Source: Isoperla grammatica | Lineage: Eukaryota; Arthropoda; Insecta; Plecoptera; Perlodidae | DNA length: 64,000 nucleotides | Direction: 5' to 3' | Assembly: GCA_945910005.1 (NCBI GenBank) | Contig: CAMDTW010000642.1 | Location: 1,860,001 to 1,924,000 of the forward strand | Shown here: positions 12,907 through 26,900 of the stretch, one piece after another | Layout: every line of letters starts with the position of its first letter | How positions within the stretch are numbered: the stretch's first letter is position 1 | Made by a program: the position numbers and the translations under genes | Notes under the pieces: generated by a model | Databases searched by the model: none | What the model was told of the DNA's origin: nothing | The model's input: the letters and a program-made list of their open reading frames with translations, nothing else

Positions 12907-15900
12907 TGCATGTAGTGGCTTTCATGTCACTGACTTAGCTCAGGGTTTATCAAGTACAGTCACCGTCACAAGCAAGAAAACATGCGTTGTCCTGATACGT
13001 TGCATGTAGTGGCTTCTATGTCACTGACTTAGCGCAGGGTTTATCGAGTACAGTCACCGTTACAAGCAAGGAAACATGCGTTGTCCTGATACGTTGCATG
13101 TAGTGGCTTCTATGTCACTGACTTAGCGCAGGGTTTATCGAGAACAGTCACCGTCACAAGCGAGGAAACATGCGTTGTCCTGATATGTTGCATGTAGTGG
13201 CTTTCATGTCACTGACATAGCGCAGGGTTTATCAAGTACAGTTACCGTCACAATAGAGGAAACATGCGTTGTCCTCATATATTGCATGAAGTGGCTTCTA
13301 TGTCACTGACTTAGCGCAGGGTTTATCAAGTACAGTCACCGTCACAAGCAAGGAAACATGCGTTGTCCTGATATGTTGCATTTAGTGGCTTCTATGTCAC
13401 TGACTTAGCGCAAGGTTTATCAAGTACAGTCACCGTCACAAGCAAGGAAACATGCGTTGTCCTGATATGTTGCATGTAGTGGCTTCTATGTCACTGACTT
13501 AGCGCAGGGTTTATTAAGTACAGTCACCGTCACAAGCAAGGAAACATGCGTTGTCCTGATATGTTGCATGTAGTGCCTTCTATGTCACTGACTTAGCGCA
13601 GGGTTTATCAAGTACAGTCATCGTCACAAGCAAGGAAACATGCGTTGTCCTGATATGTTGCATGTAGTGGCTTCTATGTCACTGAATAAGCGCAGGGTTT
13701 ATCAAGTACAGTCACCGTCACAAGCAACGAAACATGCGTTGTCCTGATATGTGGCATGAAGTGGCTTTCATGTCACTGACTTAGCGCAGGGTTAATCAAG
13801 TACAGTCACCGTCACAAGCAAGAAAACATGCGTTGTCCTCATACGTTGCATGTAGTGGCTTTTATGTCACTTACATAGCGAAGGGTTTATCAAGTACAGT
13901 CACCGTCACAAGCAAGGAAACATGCGTTGTCCTCATACGTTGCATGTAGTGGCTTCTATGCCACTGACTTAGCGCAGGGTTTATCAAGTACAGTCACCGT
14001 CACAAGAAAGGAAACATGCGTTGTCCTCATACGTTGCATGTAGTGGCTTCTTTGTCACTGACTTAGCGCAGGGTTTATCAAGTACAGTCACCGTCACAAG
14101 CAAGGAAACATGCGTTGTCCTGATACGTTGCATGTAGTGGCTTTCATGTCACTAACTTAGCGCAGGGTTTATCAAGTACAGTCACCGTCACAAGCAAGGA
14201 AACAAGCGTTGTCCTCATACGTTGCATGAAGTGGCTTTCATGTCACTGACTTAGCGCAGGGTTTATCAAGTACAGTGACCGTCACAAGCAAGGAAACATG
14301 CGTTGTCCTGATATGTTGCATGTAGTGGCTTCTATGTCACTGACTTAGCGCAGGGTTTATCAAGTACAGTCACCGTCACAAGCGAGGAATCATGCGTTGT
14401 CCTGATATGTTGCATGTAGTGGCTTTCATGTCACTGACATAGCGCAGGGTTTATCAAGAACAGTCACCGTCACAAGCAAGGAAACATGCGTTGTCCTGAT
14501 ATGTTGCATGTAGTGGCTTTCATGTCACTGACATAGCGCAGGGTTTATCAAGTACAGTCACCGTCACAAGCAAGGAAACATGCGTTGTCCTCATACGTTG
14601 CATGTAGTAGCTTTCATGTCACTGACTTAGCGCAGGGTTTATCAAGTACAGTGACCGTCACAAGCAAGGAAACATGCGTTGTCCTGATATGTTGCATGAA
14701 GGGGCTTCTATGTCACTGACTTAGCGCAGGGTTTATCAATAACCGTCACCGTCACAAGCAAGGAAACATGCGTTGTCCTCATACGTTGCATGTAGTGGCT
14801 TCTATGTCACTGACTTAGCGCAGGGTTTATCAAGTACAGTCACCGTCACAAGCAAGGAAACATGCGTTTCCCTGATACGTTGCATGTAGTGGCTTCTATG
14901 TCACTGACTTAGCGCAGGGTTTATCAAGTACAGTCACCGTAACAAGCAAGGAAACATGCGTTGTCCTGATACGTTGAATGTAGTGGCTTCTATGTCACTG
15001 ACTTAGCGCAGGGTTTATCAAGTACAGTCACCGTCACAAGCAAGGAAACATGCGTTGTCCTCATACGTTGCATGTAGTGGCTTCTATGTCACTGACTTAG
15101 CGCAGGGTTTATCAAGAACAGTCACCGTCACAATAGAGGAAACATGAGTTGTCCTGATATTTTGCATGTAGTGGCTTCTATGTCACTGACTTAGCGCAAG
15201 GGTTTATCAAGTACAGTTACCGTCACAATCGAGAAAAAATGCGTTGCCCTGATATGTTGCATGTAGTGGCTTCTATGTCACTGACTTAGCGCAGGGTTTA
15301 TCAAGTACAGTCACCGTCACAAGCAAGGAAACATGCGTTGTCCTCATACGTTGCATGTAGTGGCTTTCATGTCACTGACTTTGCGCAGGGTTTATCAAGT
15401 ACAGTCACCGTCACAAGCAAGGAAACATCCGTTGTCCTCATACGTTGCATGTAGTAGCATCTATGTCACTGACTTAGCGCAAGGTTTATCAAGTACAGTC
15501 ACCGTCACAAGCAAGGAAACATGCGTTGTCCTGATACGTTGCATGTAGTGGCTTCTATGTCACTGACTTAGCGCAAGGTTTATCAAGTACAGTCACTGTC
15601 ACAAGCAAGGAAACATGCGTTTTCCCGATACGTTGCATGTAGTAGCTTCTATGTCACTGACTTAGCGCAGGGTTTATCAAGTACAGTCACGTCACAAGCG
15701 AGAAAACATGCGTTGTCCTGATATGTTGCATGTAGTGGCTTCTATGTCACTGACTCAGCGCAGGGTTTATCAAGTACAGTCACCGTCACAAGCAAGGAAA
15801 CATGCGTTGTCCTCATACGTTGCATGTAGTGGCTTCTATGTCACTGACTTAGCGCAGGGTTTATCAAGTACAGTCACCGTCACAAGCAAGGAAACATGCG

Positions 15901-16100
15901 TTGTCCTCATACGTTGCATGTAGTGGCTTCTATGTCACTGACTTAGCGCAAGGTTTATCAAGTACAGTCACCGTCACAAGCAAGGTAACATGCGTTGTCC
16001 TCATACGTTGCATGTAGTGGCTTCTATGTCACTGACTAAGCGCAAGGTTTATCAAGTACAGTCACCGTCACAAGCAAGAAAACATGCGTAGTCCTCATAC

Positions 16101-16124
16101 GTTGCATGTAGTGGCTTCTATGTC
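16101..16124. other. D1 junction, breakpoint confined to 24 bp
   Basis: Base 16,100 (C) still matches the natural left sequence and differs from 4,660 (T). Base 16,125 (A) matches 4,685 and differs from the natural continuation seen at 27,188 (T, in TGTCTCTGAC). The exchange therefore lies within these shared bases. This is a homology-based, in-register junction. Confidence 0.8.
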
Positions 16125-19100
16125 ACTGACTTAGCGCAAGGTTTATCAAGTACAGTCACCGTCACAATCGAGGAAACCTGCGTTGTCCTGATACGTTGCA
16201 TATAGTGGCTTTATGTCACTGACTTAGCGCAAGGTTTATCAAGTACAGTCACCGTCACAAGCAAGGAAACATGCGTTGTCCTGATATGTTGCATGTAGTG
16301 GCTTCTACACACTGACTTAGCGCAGGGTTTATCAAGTACAGTTACCGTCAAAAGCAAGGAAACATGCGTTGTCCTCATACGTTGCATGTAGTGGCTTCTA
16401 TGTCACTGACTTAGCGCAAGGTTTATCAAGTACAGTCACCGTCACAAGCAAGGAAACATGCGTTGTCCTCATACGTTGCATGTAGTGGCTTTCATGTCAC
16501 TGACTTAGCGCAGGGTTTATCAAGTACAGTCACCGTCACAAGCAAGGAAACATGCGTTGTCCTGATATGTTGCATGTAGTGGCTTTCATGTCACTGACAT
16601 AGCGCAGGGTTTATCAAGTAAAGTCACCGTCACAATAGAGGAAACATGCGTTGTCCTCATATGTTGCATGAAGTGGCTTCTATTCACTGACTTAGCGCAG
16701 GGTTTATCAAGTACAGTCACCTGCACAAGCGAGGAAACATGCGTTGTCCTCATACGTTTCATGTAGTGGCTTCTATGTCACTGACTTAGCGCAGGGTTTA
16801 TCAAGTACAGTCACCTTCACAAGTGAGGAAACATGAGTTGTCCTCATATTTTGCATGAAGTGGCTTTCATGTTACTGACTTAGCGCAGGGTTTATCAAGT
16901 ACAGTCACCTTCACAAGCGAGGAAACATGCGTTGTTCTCATATGTTGCATGAAGTGGCTTTCATGTCACTGACTTAGCGCAGGGTTTATCAAGTACAGTC
17001 ACCGTCACAAGCGAGGAAACATGCGTTGTCCTCATACGTTGCATGTAGTGGCTTCTATGTCACTGACTTAGCGCAGGGTTTATCAAGTACAGTCACCTTC
17101 ACAAGCGAGGAAACATGCGTTGTTCTCATATGTTGCATGAAGTGGCTTTCATGTCACTGACTAAGCGCAGGGTTTATCAAGTACAGTCACCGTCACAAGC
17201 GAGGAAACATGCGTTGTTCTCATATGTTGCATGAAGTGGCTTTCATGTCACTGACTTAGCGTAGGGTTTATCAAGTACAGTCACCGTCACAAGCAAGGAA
17301 ACATGCGTTGTCCTGATATGTTGCATGTAGTAGCTTCTATGTCACTGACTAAGTGCAGGGTTTATCAAGTACAGTCACTGTCACAAGCAAGGAAACATGC
17401 GTTGTCCTGATATGTTGCATGTAGTGGCTTCTATGTCACTGACTTAGCGCAGGGTTTATCAAGTACAGTCACCGTCACAAGCAAGGAAACATGCGTTGTC
17501 CTCATACGTTGCATGTAGTGGCTCTATGTCACTGACTTAGCGCAGGGTTTATCAAGTACAGTCACCGTCACAAGCAAGGAAACATGCGTTGTCCTCATAC
17601 GTTGCATGTAGTGGCTTCTATGTCACTGACATAACGCAGGGTTTATCAAGTACAGTCACCGTCACAAGCAAGGAAACATGCGTTGTCCTGATATGTTGCA
17701 TGTAGTGGCTTCTATGTCACAGACTTAGCGCAGGGTTTATCAAGTACAGTCACCGTCACAAGCGAGGAAACATGCGTTGTCCTCATATGTTGCATGTAGT
17801 GGCTTCTATGTCACTGACTTAGCGCAGGGTTTATCAAGTACAGTCACCTTCACAAGCGAGGAAACATGCGTTGTTCTCATATGTTGCATGAAGGGGCTTT
17901 CATTTTACTGACTTAGCGCAGGGTTTATCAAGTACAGTCACCGTCACAAGCGAGGAAACATGCGTTGTTCTCATATGTTGCATGAAGTGGCTTTCATGTC
18001 ACTGACTTAGCGCAGGGTTTATCAAGTACAGTCACCGTCACAAGCAAGGAAACATGCATTGTCCTGATATGTTGCATGAAGTGGCTTCTATGTCACTGAC
18101 TTAGCGCAGGGTTTATCAAGTACAGTCACCGTCACAAGCGAGGAAACATGCGTTGTCCTCATATGTTGCATGTAGTGGCTTCTATGTCACTGACTTAGCG
18201 CAGGGTTTATCAAGTACAGTCACCGTCACAAGCGAGGAAACATGCGTTGTCCTCATATGTCGCATGCAGTGGCTTCTATGTCACTGACTTAGCGCAGGGT
18301 TTATCAAGTACAGTCACTGTCACAAGCGAGGACACATGCGTTGTCCTGATACGTTGCATGTAGTGGCTTCTATGTCACTGACTTACCGCAGGGTTTATCA
18401 AGTACAGTCACCGACACAAGCAAGGAAACATGCGTTGTCCTCATACGTTGCATGAAGTGGCTTCTATGTCACTGACTTAGCGCAGGGTTTATCAAGTACA
18501 GTCACCGTCACAATAGAGGAAACATGCGTTGTCCTGATATGTTGCATGTAGTGCCTTCTATGTCACTGACTTAGCGCAGGGTTTATCAAGTACAGTCACC
18601 GTCACAAGCAAGGAAACATGCGTTGTCCTGATATGTTGCATGTAGTGGCTTCTATGTCACTGACTAAGCGCAGGGTTTATCAAGTACAGTCACCGTCACA
18701 AGCAACGAAACTTGCGTTGTCCTGATATGTTGCATGAAGTGGCTTTCATGTCACTGACTTAGCGCAGGGTTTATCAAGTACAGTCACCGTCACAAGCAAG
18801 GAAACATGCGTTGTCCTCATACGTTGAATGTAGTGGCTTCTATGTCACTTACCTAGCGCAGGGTTTATCAAGTACAGTCACCGTCACAAGCAAGGAAACA
18901 TGCGTTGTCCTCATACGTTGCATGTAGTGGCTTCTATGTCACTGACTTAGCGCAGGGTTTATCAAGTACAGTCACCGTCACAAGCAAGGAAACATGCGTT
19001 GTCCTCATACGTTGCATGTAGTGGCTTCTTTGTCACTGACTTAGCGCAGGGTTTATCAAGTACAGTCACCGTCACAAGCGAGGAAACATGCGTTTTCCTG

Positions 19101-19639
19101 ATATGTTGCATGTAGTGGCTTTCATGTCACTGACATAGCGCAGGGTTTATCAAGTACAGTCACCGTCACAAGCAAGGAAACATGCGTTGTCCTGATATGT
19201 TGCATGTAGTGGCTTTCATGTCACTGACAAAGCGCAGGGTTTATCAAGTACAGTCACCGTCACAAGCAAGGAAACATACCTTGTCCTCATACGTTGCATG
19301 TAGTGGCTTTCATGTCACTGACTTAGCGCAGGGTTTATCAAGTACAGTGACCGTCACAAGCGTGGAAACATGCGTTGTCATTTTATGTTGCATGTAGTAG
19401 CTTTTATGTCAATGACTTAGCGCAGGGCTTATCAAGTACAGTCACCGTCACAAGCAAGGAAACATGCGTTGTCCTGATACGTTGCATGTAGTGGCTTCTA
19501 TGTCACTGACTTAGCGCAGGGTTTATCGAGTACAGTCACCGTTACAAGCAAGGAAACATGCGTTGTCCTGATACGTTGCATGTAGTGGCTTCTATGTCAC
19601 TGACTTAGCGCAGGGTTTATCGAGTACAGTCACCGTCAC

Positions 19640-20663
19640 AAGCGAGGAAACATGCGTTGTCCTGATATGTGGCATGTTGTGGCTTTCATGTCACTGACAT
19701 AGCGCAGGGTTTATCAAGTACAGTTACCGTCACAATAGAGGAAACATGCGTTGTCCTCATATATTGCATGAAGTGGCTTCTATGCCACTGACGGTTTATC
19801 AAGTACAGTCACCGTCACAAGCAAGGAAACATGCGTTGTCCTGATACGTTGCATGTAGTGGCTTCTGTGTCACTGACTTAGCGCAAGGTTTATCAAGTAC
19901 AGTCACCGTCACAAGCAAGGAAACATGCGTTGTCCTCATACGTTGCATGTAGTGGCTTTCATGTCACTGACTTAGCGCAGGGTTTATCAAGTACAGTCAC
20001 CGTCACAAGCAAGGAAACATGCGTTGTCCTGATATGTTGCATGTAGTGGCTTCTATGTCACTGACTTAGCGCAGAGTTTATCAAGAACAGTTTCCGTCAC
20101 AAACGAGGAAACATGCGTTGTCCTGATATGTTGCATGTAGTGGCTTTCATGTCACTGACAAAGCGCAGGCTTTATCAAGTACAGTCACCGTCACAAGCGA
20201 GAAAACATGCGTTGTCCTGATATGTTGCATGTAGTGGCTTTCATGTCACTGACATAGCGCAGGGTTTATCAAGTACAGTCACCGTCAAAATAGAGGAAAC
20301 ATGCGTTGTCCTCATATGTTGCATGAAGTGGCTCCTATGTCACTGACTTAGCGCAGGGTTTATCAAGTACAGTCACCGTCACAAGCGAAGAAACATGCGT
20401 TGTCCTAATACGTTGCATGTAGTGGCTTCTATGTCACTGACTTAGCGCAGGGTTTATCAAGTACAGTCACCTTCACAAGTGAGGAAACATGGGTTGGCCT
20501 CATATGTTGCATGAAGTGGCTTTCATGTCACTGACTTAGCGCAGGGTTTATCAAGTACAGTCACCGTAAAAGCTAGGAAACATGCGTTGTTCTCATACGT
20601 TGCATGTAGTGGCTTCTATGTCACTGACTTAGCGCAGGGCTTATCAAGTACAGTCACCTTCAC
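19640..20663 (+). repeat. 11-monomer sub-repeat, first copy (D1 copy 2)
   Basis: This is the D1 counterpart of 8,577-9,600 at +11,063. It keeps the 9-bp deletion monomer at 19,765-19,849. One new change, GTGGCATG in place of GTTGCATG, lies near 19,671. Confidence 0.88.
19765..19849 (+). repeat. 85-bp monomer with a 9-bp deletion (D1 copy)
   Basis: This is the same loss of TTAGCGCAA as at 8,702-8,786, carried over by the D1 duplication. Confidence 0.9.
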
Positions 20664-21696
20664 AAGCGAGGAAACATGCGTTGTCCTGATATGTTGCATG
20701 TTGTGGCTTTCATGTCACTGACATAGCGCAGGGTTTATCAAGTACAGTTACCGTCACAATAGAGGAAACATGCGTTGTCCTCATATATTGCATGAAGTGG
20801 CTTCTATGCCACTGACTTAGCGCAAGGTTTATCAAGTACAGTCACCGTCACAAGCAAGGAAACATGCGTTGTCCTGATACGTTGCATGTAGTGGCTTCTG
20901 TGTCACTGACTTAGCGCAAGGTTTATCAAGTACAGTCACCGTCACAAGCAAGGAAACATGCGTTGTCCTCATACGTTGCATGTAGTGGCTTTCATGTCAC
21001 TGACTTAGCGCAGGGTTTATCAAGTACAGTCACCGTCACAAGCAAGGAAACATGCGTTGTCCTGATATGTTGCATGTAGTGGCTTCTATGTCACTGACTT
21101 AGCGCAGAGTTTATCAAGAACAGTTTCCGTCACAAACGAGGAAACATGCGTTGTCCTGATATGTTGCATGTAGTGGCTTTCATGTCACTGACAAAGCGCA
21201 GGCTTTATCAAGTACAGTCACCGTCACAAGCGAGAAAACATGCGTTGTCCTGATATGTTGCATGTAGTGGCTTTCATGTCACTGACATAGCGCAGGGTTT
21301 ATCAAGTACAGTCACCGTCAAAATAGAGGAAACATGCGTTGTCCTCATATGTTGCATGAAGTGGCTCCTATGTCACTGACTAAGCGCAGGGTTTATCAAG
21401 TACAGTCACCGTCACAAGCGAAGAAACATGCGTTGTCCTAATACGTTGCATGTACCGGCTTCTATGTCACTGACTTAGCGCAGGGTTTATCAAGTACAGT
21501 CACCTTCACAAGTGAGGAAACATGGGTTGGCCTCATATGTTGCATGAAGTGGCTTTCATGTCACTGACTTAGCGCAGGGTTTATCAAGTACAGTCACCGT
21601 AAAAGCTAGGAAACATGCGTTGTTCTCATACGTTGCATGTAGTGGCTTCTATGTCATGACTTAGCGCAGGGCTTATCAAGTACAGTCACCTTCACA
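20664..21696 (+). repeat. 11-monomer sub-repeat, second copy (D1 copy 2)
   Basis: This is the D1 counterpart of 9,601-10,633 at +11,063, with the same GTACCGGC and TGTCATGAC variants. The left end of duplication D2 falls inside it, at about 21,578-21,600. Confidence 0.88.
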
Positions 21697-23885
21697 AGCA
21701 AGGAAACATGCGTTGTTCTCATATGTTGCATAAAGTGGCTTTCATGTCACTGACTTAGCGCAGGGTTTATCAAGTACAGTCACCGTCACAATAGAGGAAA
21801 CATGCGTTGTCCTGATATGTTGCATGTAGTGGCTTCTATGTCACTGACTTAGCGCAGGGTTTATCAAGTACAGTCACCGTCACAAGCGAGGAAACATGCG
21901 TTGTCCTCATATGTTGCATGTAGTGGCTTCTATGTCACTGACTTAGCGCAGTGTTTATCAAGTACAGTCACCTTCACAAGCGAGGAAACATGCGTTGTTC
22001 TCATATGTTGCATAAAGTGGCTTTCATGTCACTGACTTAGCGCATTGTTTATCAAGTACAGTCACCGTCACAAGCGAGGAAACATGCGTTGTGCTCATAT
22101 GTTGCATGAAGTGGCTTTCATGTCACTGACTTAGCGCAGGGTTTATCAAGTACAGTCACAGTCACAAGCAAGGAAACATGCGTTGTCCTGATATGTTGCA
22201 TGTAGTGGCTTCTATGTCACTGACTAAGCGCAGGGTTTATCAAGTACAGTCACCGTCACAAGCAAGGAAACATGCGTTGTCCTGATATTTTGCATGTAGT
22301 GGCTTCTATGTCACTGACTTAGCGCAGGGTTTATCAAGTACAGTCACCGTCACAATAGAGGAAACATGCGTTGTCCTCATACGTTGCATGTAGTGGCTTC
22401 TATGTCACTGACTTAGCGCAAGGTTTATCAAGTACAGTCACCGTCACAAGCAAGGAAACATGCGTTGTCCTGATATGATGCATGTAGTGGCTTCTATGTC
22501 ACTGACTTAGCGCAGGGTTTATCAAGTACAGTCACCGTCACAATAGAGGAAACATGCGTTGTCCTCATACGTTGCATGTAGTGCCTTCTATGTCACTGAC
22601 TTAGCGCAAGGTTTATCAAGTACAGTCACCGTCACAAGCAAGGAAACATGCGTTGTCCTGATATGTTGCATGTAGTGGCTTCTATGTCACTGACTTAGCG
22701 CAGGGTTTATCAAGTACAGTCACCGTCACAATAAAAAACATGCGTTGTCCTCATACGTTGCATGTAGTGGCTTCTATGTCACTGACTTAGTTCAGGGTTT
22801 ATCAAGTACAGTCACCGTCACAAGCGAGGAAACATGCGTTGTTCTGATATGTTGCATGTAGTGGCTTTCATGTCACTGACTTAGCTCAAGGTTTATCAAG
22901 TACAGTCACCGTCACAAGCGTGGAAACATGCGTTGTCCTCATATGTTGCATGTAGTAGCTTTCATGTCACTGACTTAGCGCAGGGTTTATCAAGTACAGT
23001 CACCGTCACAATAGAGGAAACATGCGTTGTCCTCATATATTGCATGAAGTGGCTTCTATGTCACTGACTTAGCGCAGGGTTTATCAAGTATAGTCACCGT
23101 CACAAGCAAGAAACATGCGTTGTCCTGATATGTTGCATGAAGTGGCTTTCAGGTCACTGACTTAGCGCAGGGTTTATCAAGTACAGTCACCGTCACAAGC
23201 AAGGAAACATGCGTTGTCCTCATACGTGGCATGTAGTCGCTTCTATGTCACTTACCTAGCGCTGGGTTTATCAATTACAGTCACCGTCACAAGCAAGGAA
23301 ACATGCGTTGTCCTCATACGTTGCATGTAGTGGCTTCTTTGTCACTGACTTAGCGCAGGGTTTATCAAGTATAGTCACCGTCACAAGCAGGGAAACATGC
23401 GTTGTCCTCATACGTTGCATGTAGTGGCTTCTTTGTCTCTGACTTAGCGCAGGGTTTATCAAGTACAGTCACCGTCACAAGCAAGGAAACATGCGTTGTC
23501 CTGATACGTTGCATGTAGTGGCTTTCATGTCACTGACTTAGCGCAGGGTTTATCAAGTACTGTCACCGTCACAAGCAAGGAAACATGCGTTGTCCTCATA
23601 CGTTGCATGTAGTGGCTTTCATGTCACTGGTTTAGCGCAGGGTTTATCAAGGACAGTGACCGTCACAAGCAAGGAAACATGCGTTGTCCTGATATGTTGC
23701 ATGTAGTGGCTTCTATGTCACTGACTTAGCGCAGGGTTTATCAAGTACAGTCACCGTCACAAGCGAGGAAACATGCGTTGTCCTGATATGTTGCATGTAG
23801 TGGCTTTCATGTCACTGACATAGCGCAGGGTTTATCAAGTACAGTCACCGTCACAAGCAAGAAAACATGCGTTGTCCTGATATGT

Positions 23886-23969
23886 TGCATGTAGTGGCTT
23901 TCATGTCACTGTCATAGCGCAGGGTTAGTCACCGTCACAAGCAAGGAAACATGCGTTGTCCTCATACGT
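23886..23969 (+). repeat. 84-bp monomer with a 10-bp deletion (D1 copy 2)
   Basis: This is the counterpart of 12,823-12,906 at +11,063, with the same GGGTTAGTCACC junction. Confidence 0.9.
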
Positions 23970-26900
23970 TGCATGTAGTGGCTTTCATGTCACTGACTTA
24001 GCTCAGGGTTTATCAAGTACAGTCACCGTCACAAGCAAGAAAACATGCGTTGTCCTGATACGTTGCATGTAGTGGCTTCTATGTCACTGACTTAGCGCAG
24101 GGTTTATCGAGTACAGTCACCGTTACAAGCAAGGAAACATGCGTTGTCCTGATACGTTGCATGTAGTGGCTTCTATGTCACTGACTTAGCGCAGGGTTTA
24201 TCGAGAACAGTCACCGTCACAAGCGAGGAAACATGCGTTGTCCTGATATGTTGCATGTAGTGGCTTTCATGTCACTGACATAGCGCAGGGTTTATCAAGT
24301 ACAGTTACCGTCACAATAGAGGAAACATGCGTTGTCCTCATATATTGCATGAAGTGGCTTCTATGTCACTGACTTAGCGCAGGGTTTATCAAGTACAGTC
24401 ACCGTCACAAGCAACGAAACATGCGTTGTCCTGATATGTTGCATTTAGTGGCTTCTATGTCACTGACTTAGCGCAAGGTTTATCAAGTACAGTCACCGTC
24501 ACAAGCAAGGAAACATGCGTTGTCCTGATATGTTGCATGTAGTGGCTTCTATGTCACTGACTTAGCGCAGGGTTTATTAAGTACAGTCACCGTCACAAGC
24601 AAGGAAACATGCGTTGTCCTGATATGTTGCATGTAGTGCCTTCTATGTCACTGACTTAGCGCAGGGTTTATCAAGTACAGTCATCGTCACAAGCAAGGAA
24701 ACATGCGTTGTCCTGATATGTTGCATGTAGTGGCTTCTATGTCACTGAATAAGCGCAGGGTTTATCAAGTACAGTCACCGTCACAAGCAACGAAACATGC
24801 GTTGTCCTGATATGTGGCATGAAGTGGCTTTCATGTCACTGACTTAGCGCAGGGTTAATCAAGTACAGTCACCGTCACAAGCAAGAAAACATGCGTTGTC
24901 CTCATACGTTGCATGTAGTGGCTTTTATGTCACTTACATAGCGAAGGGTTTATCAAGTACAGTCACCGTCACAAGCAAGGAAACATGCGTTGTCCTCATA
25001 CGTTGCATGTAGTGGCTTCTATGCCACTGACTTAGCGCAGGGTTTATCAAGTACAGTCACCGTCACAAGAAAGGAAACATGCGTTGTCCTCATACGTTGC
25101 ATGTAGTGGCTTCTTTGTCACTGACTTAGCGCAGGGTTTATCAAGTACAGTCACCGTCACAAGCAAGGAAACATGCGTTGTCCTGATACGTTGCATGTAG
25201 TGGCTTTCATGTCACTAACTTAGCGCAGGGTTTATCAAGTACAGTCACCGTCACAAGCAAGGAAACAAGCGTTGTCCTCATACGTTGCATGAAGTGGCTT
25301 TCATGTCACTGACTTAGCGCAGGGTTTATCAAGTACAGTGACCGTCACAAGCAAGGAAACATGCGTTGTCCTGATATGTTGCATGTAGTGGCTTCTATGT
25401 CACTGACTTAGCGCAGGGTTTATCAAGTACAGTCACCGTCACAAGCGAGGAATCATGCGTTGTCCTGATATGTTGCATGTAGTGGCTTTCATGTCACTGA
25501 CATAGCGCAGGGTTTATCAAGAACAGTCACCGTCACAAGCAAGGAAACATGCGTTGTCCTGATATGTTGCATGTAGTGGCTTTCATGTCACTGACATAGC
25601 GCAGGGTTTATCAAGTACAGTCACCGTCACAAGCAAGGAAACATGCGTTGTCCTCATACGTTGCATGTAGTAGCTTTCATGTCACTGACTTAGCGCAGGG
25701 TTTATCAAGTACAGTGACCGTCACAAGCAAGGAAACATGCGTTGTCCTGATATGTTGCATGAAGGGGCTTCTATGTCACTGACTTAGCGCAGGGTTTATC
25801 AATAACCGTCACCGTCACAAGCAAGGAAACATGCGTTGTCCTCATACGTTGCATGTAGTGGCTTCTATGTCACTGACTTAGCGCAGGGTTTATCAAGTAC
25901 AGTCACCGTCACAAGCAAGGAAACATGCGTTTCCCTGATACGTTGCATGTAGTGGCTTCTATGTCACTGACTTAGCGCAGGGTTTATCAAGTACAGTCAC
26001 CGTAACAAGCAAGGAAACATGCGTTGTCCTGATACGTTGAATGTAGTGGCTTCTATGTCACTGACTTAGCGCAGGGTTTATCAAGTACAGTCACCGTCAC
26101 AAGCAAGGAAACATGCGTTGTCCTCATACGTTGCATGTAGTGGCTTCTATGTCACTGACTTAGCGCAGGGTTTATCAAGAACAGTCACCGTCACAATAGA
26201 GGAAACATGAGTTGTCCTGATATTTTGCATGTAGTGGCTTCTATGTCACTGACTTAGCGCAAGGGTTTATCAAGTACAGTTACCGTCACAATCGAGAAAA
26301 AATGCGTTGCCCTGATATGTTGCATGTAGTGGCTTCTATGTCACTGACTTAGCGCAGGGTTTATCAAGTACAGTCACCGTCACAAGCAAGGAAACATGCG
26401 TTGTCCTCATACGTTGCATGTAGTGGCTTTCATGTCACTGACTTTGCGCAGGGTTTATCAAGTACAGTCACCGTCACAAGCAAGGAAACATCCGTTGTCC
26501 TCATACGTTGCATGTAGTAGCATCTATGTCACTGACTTAGCGCAAGGTTTATCAAGTACAGTCACCGTCACAAGCAAGGAAACATGCGTTGTCCTGATAC
26601 GTTGCATGTAGTGGCTTCTATGTCACTGACTTAGCGCAAGGTTTATCAAGTACAGTCACTGTCACAAGCAAGGAAACATGCGTTTTCCCGATACGTTGCA
26701 TGTAGTAGCTTCTATGTCACTGACTTAGCGCAGGGTTTATCAAGTACAGTCACGTCACAAGCGAGAAAACATGCGTTGTCCTGATATGTTGCATGTAGTG
26801 GCTTCTATGTCACTGACTCAGCGCAGGGTTTATCAAGTACAGTCACCGTCACAAGCAAGGAAACATGCGTTGTCCTCATACGTTGCATGTAGTGGCTTCT

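Larger units (their letters stand above)
4661..16100 (+). repeat. D1 copy 1: first copy of an ~11.4-kb tandem duplication
   Basis: This segment of about 122 monomers is repeated immediately downstream. The offset is 11,440 from 4,661 to about 6,060. It becomes 11,439 after a one-base loss in copy 2 (GGCTCTATG at 17,520) and 11,063 after a 376-bp difference at 6,868-7,243. Matching rare landmarks include the AATCGAGGAAACCTG monomer at 4,727, GAAGGGGCTT at 6,451, TCGCATGCAG at 6,821, the 11-monomer pair at 8,577-10,633 and the ATAAAAAACATG monomer near 11,669. Only about ten single-base differences were noticed between the copies after the 376-bp gap is allowed for. Confidence 0.9.

Noticed and set aside
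15752..15762. AP-1/NF-E2-like TGACTCAGC site
   Set aside because: It arises by one T-to-C change in TGACTTAGC in a few monomers, and it recurs only at duplication offsets (26,815; 33,016; 44,842; 51,324), so no independent origin or selection is shown.
15333..15923. Open frames of 66-71 residues on the plus strand (also at 3,141; 8,119; 19,182; 26,396; 26,771; 32,972; 38,222; 38,597; 44,798; 51,093; 51,280; 54,849)
   Set aside because: They are read-through of the repeat. They start at ATGCGTTGTCC and run on only where CTGACTTAG has lost its TAG (CTGACTCAG, CTGACTTTG, CTGACAAAG or CTGACTAAG). Most also need the next monomer to read TCCTCA, not TCCTGA. Those of full length stop at GCATGTAG two monomers on. 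Since 94 is not a multiple of 3, each monomer is read in a different frame and no protein repeat is maintained.
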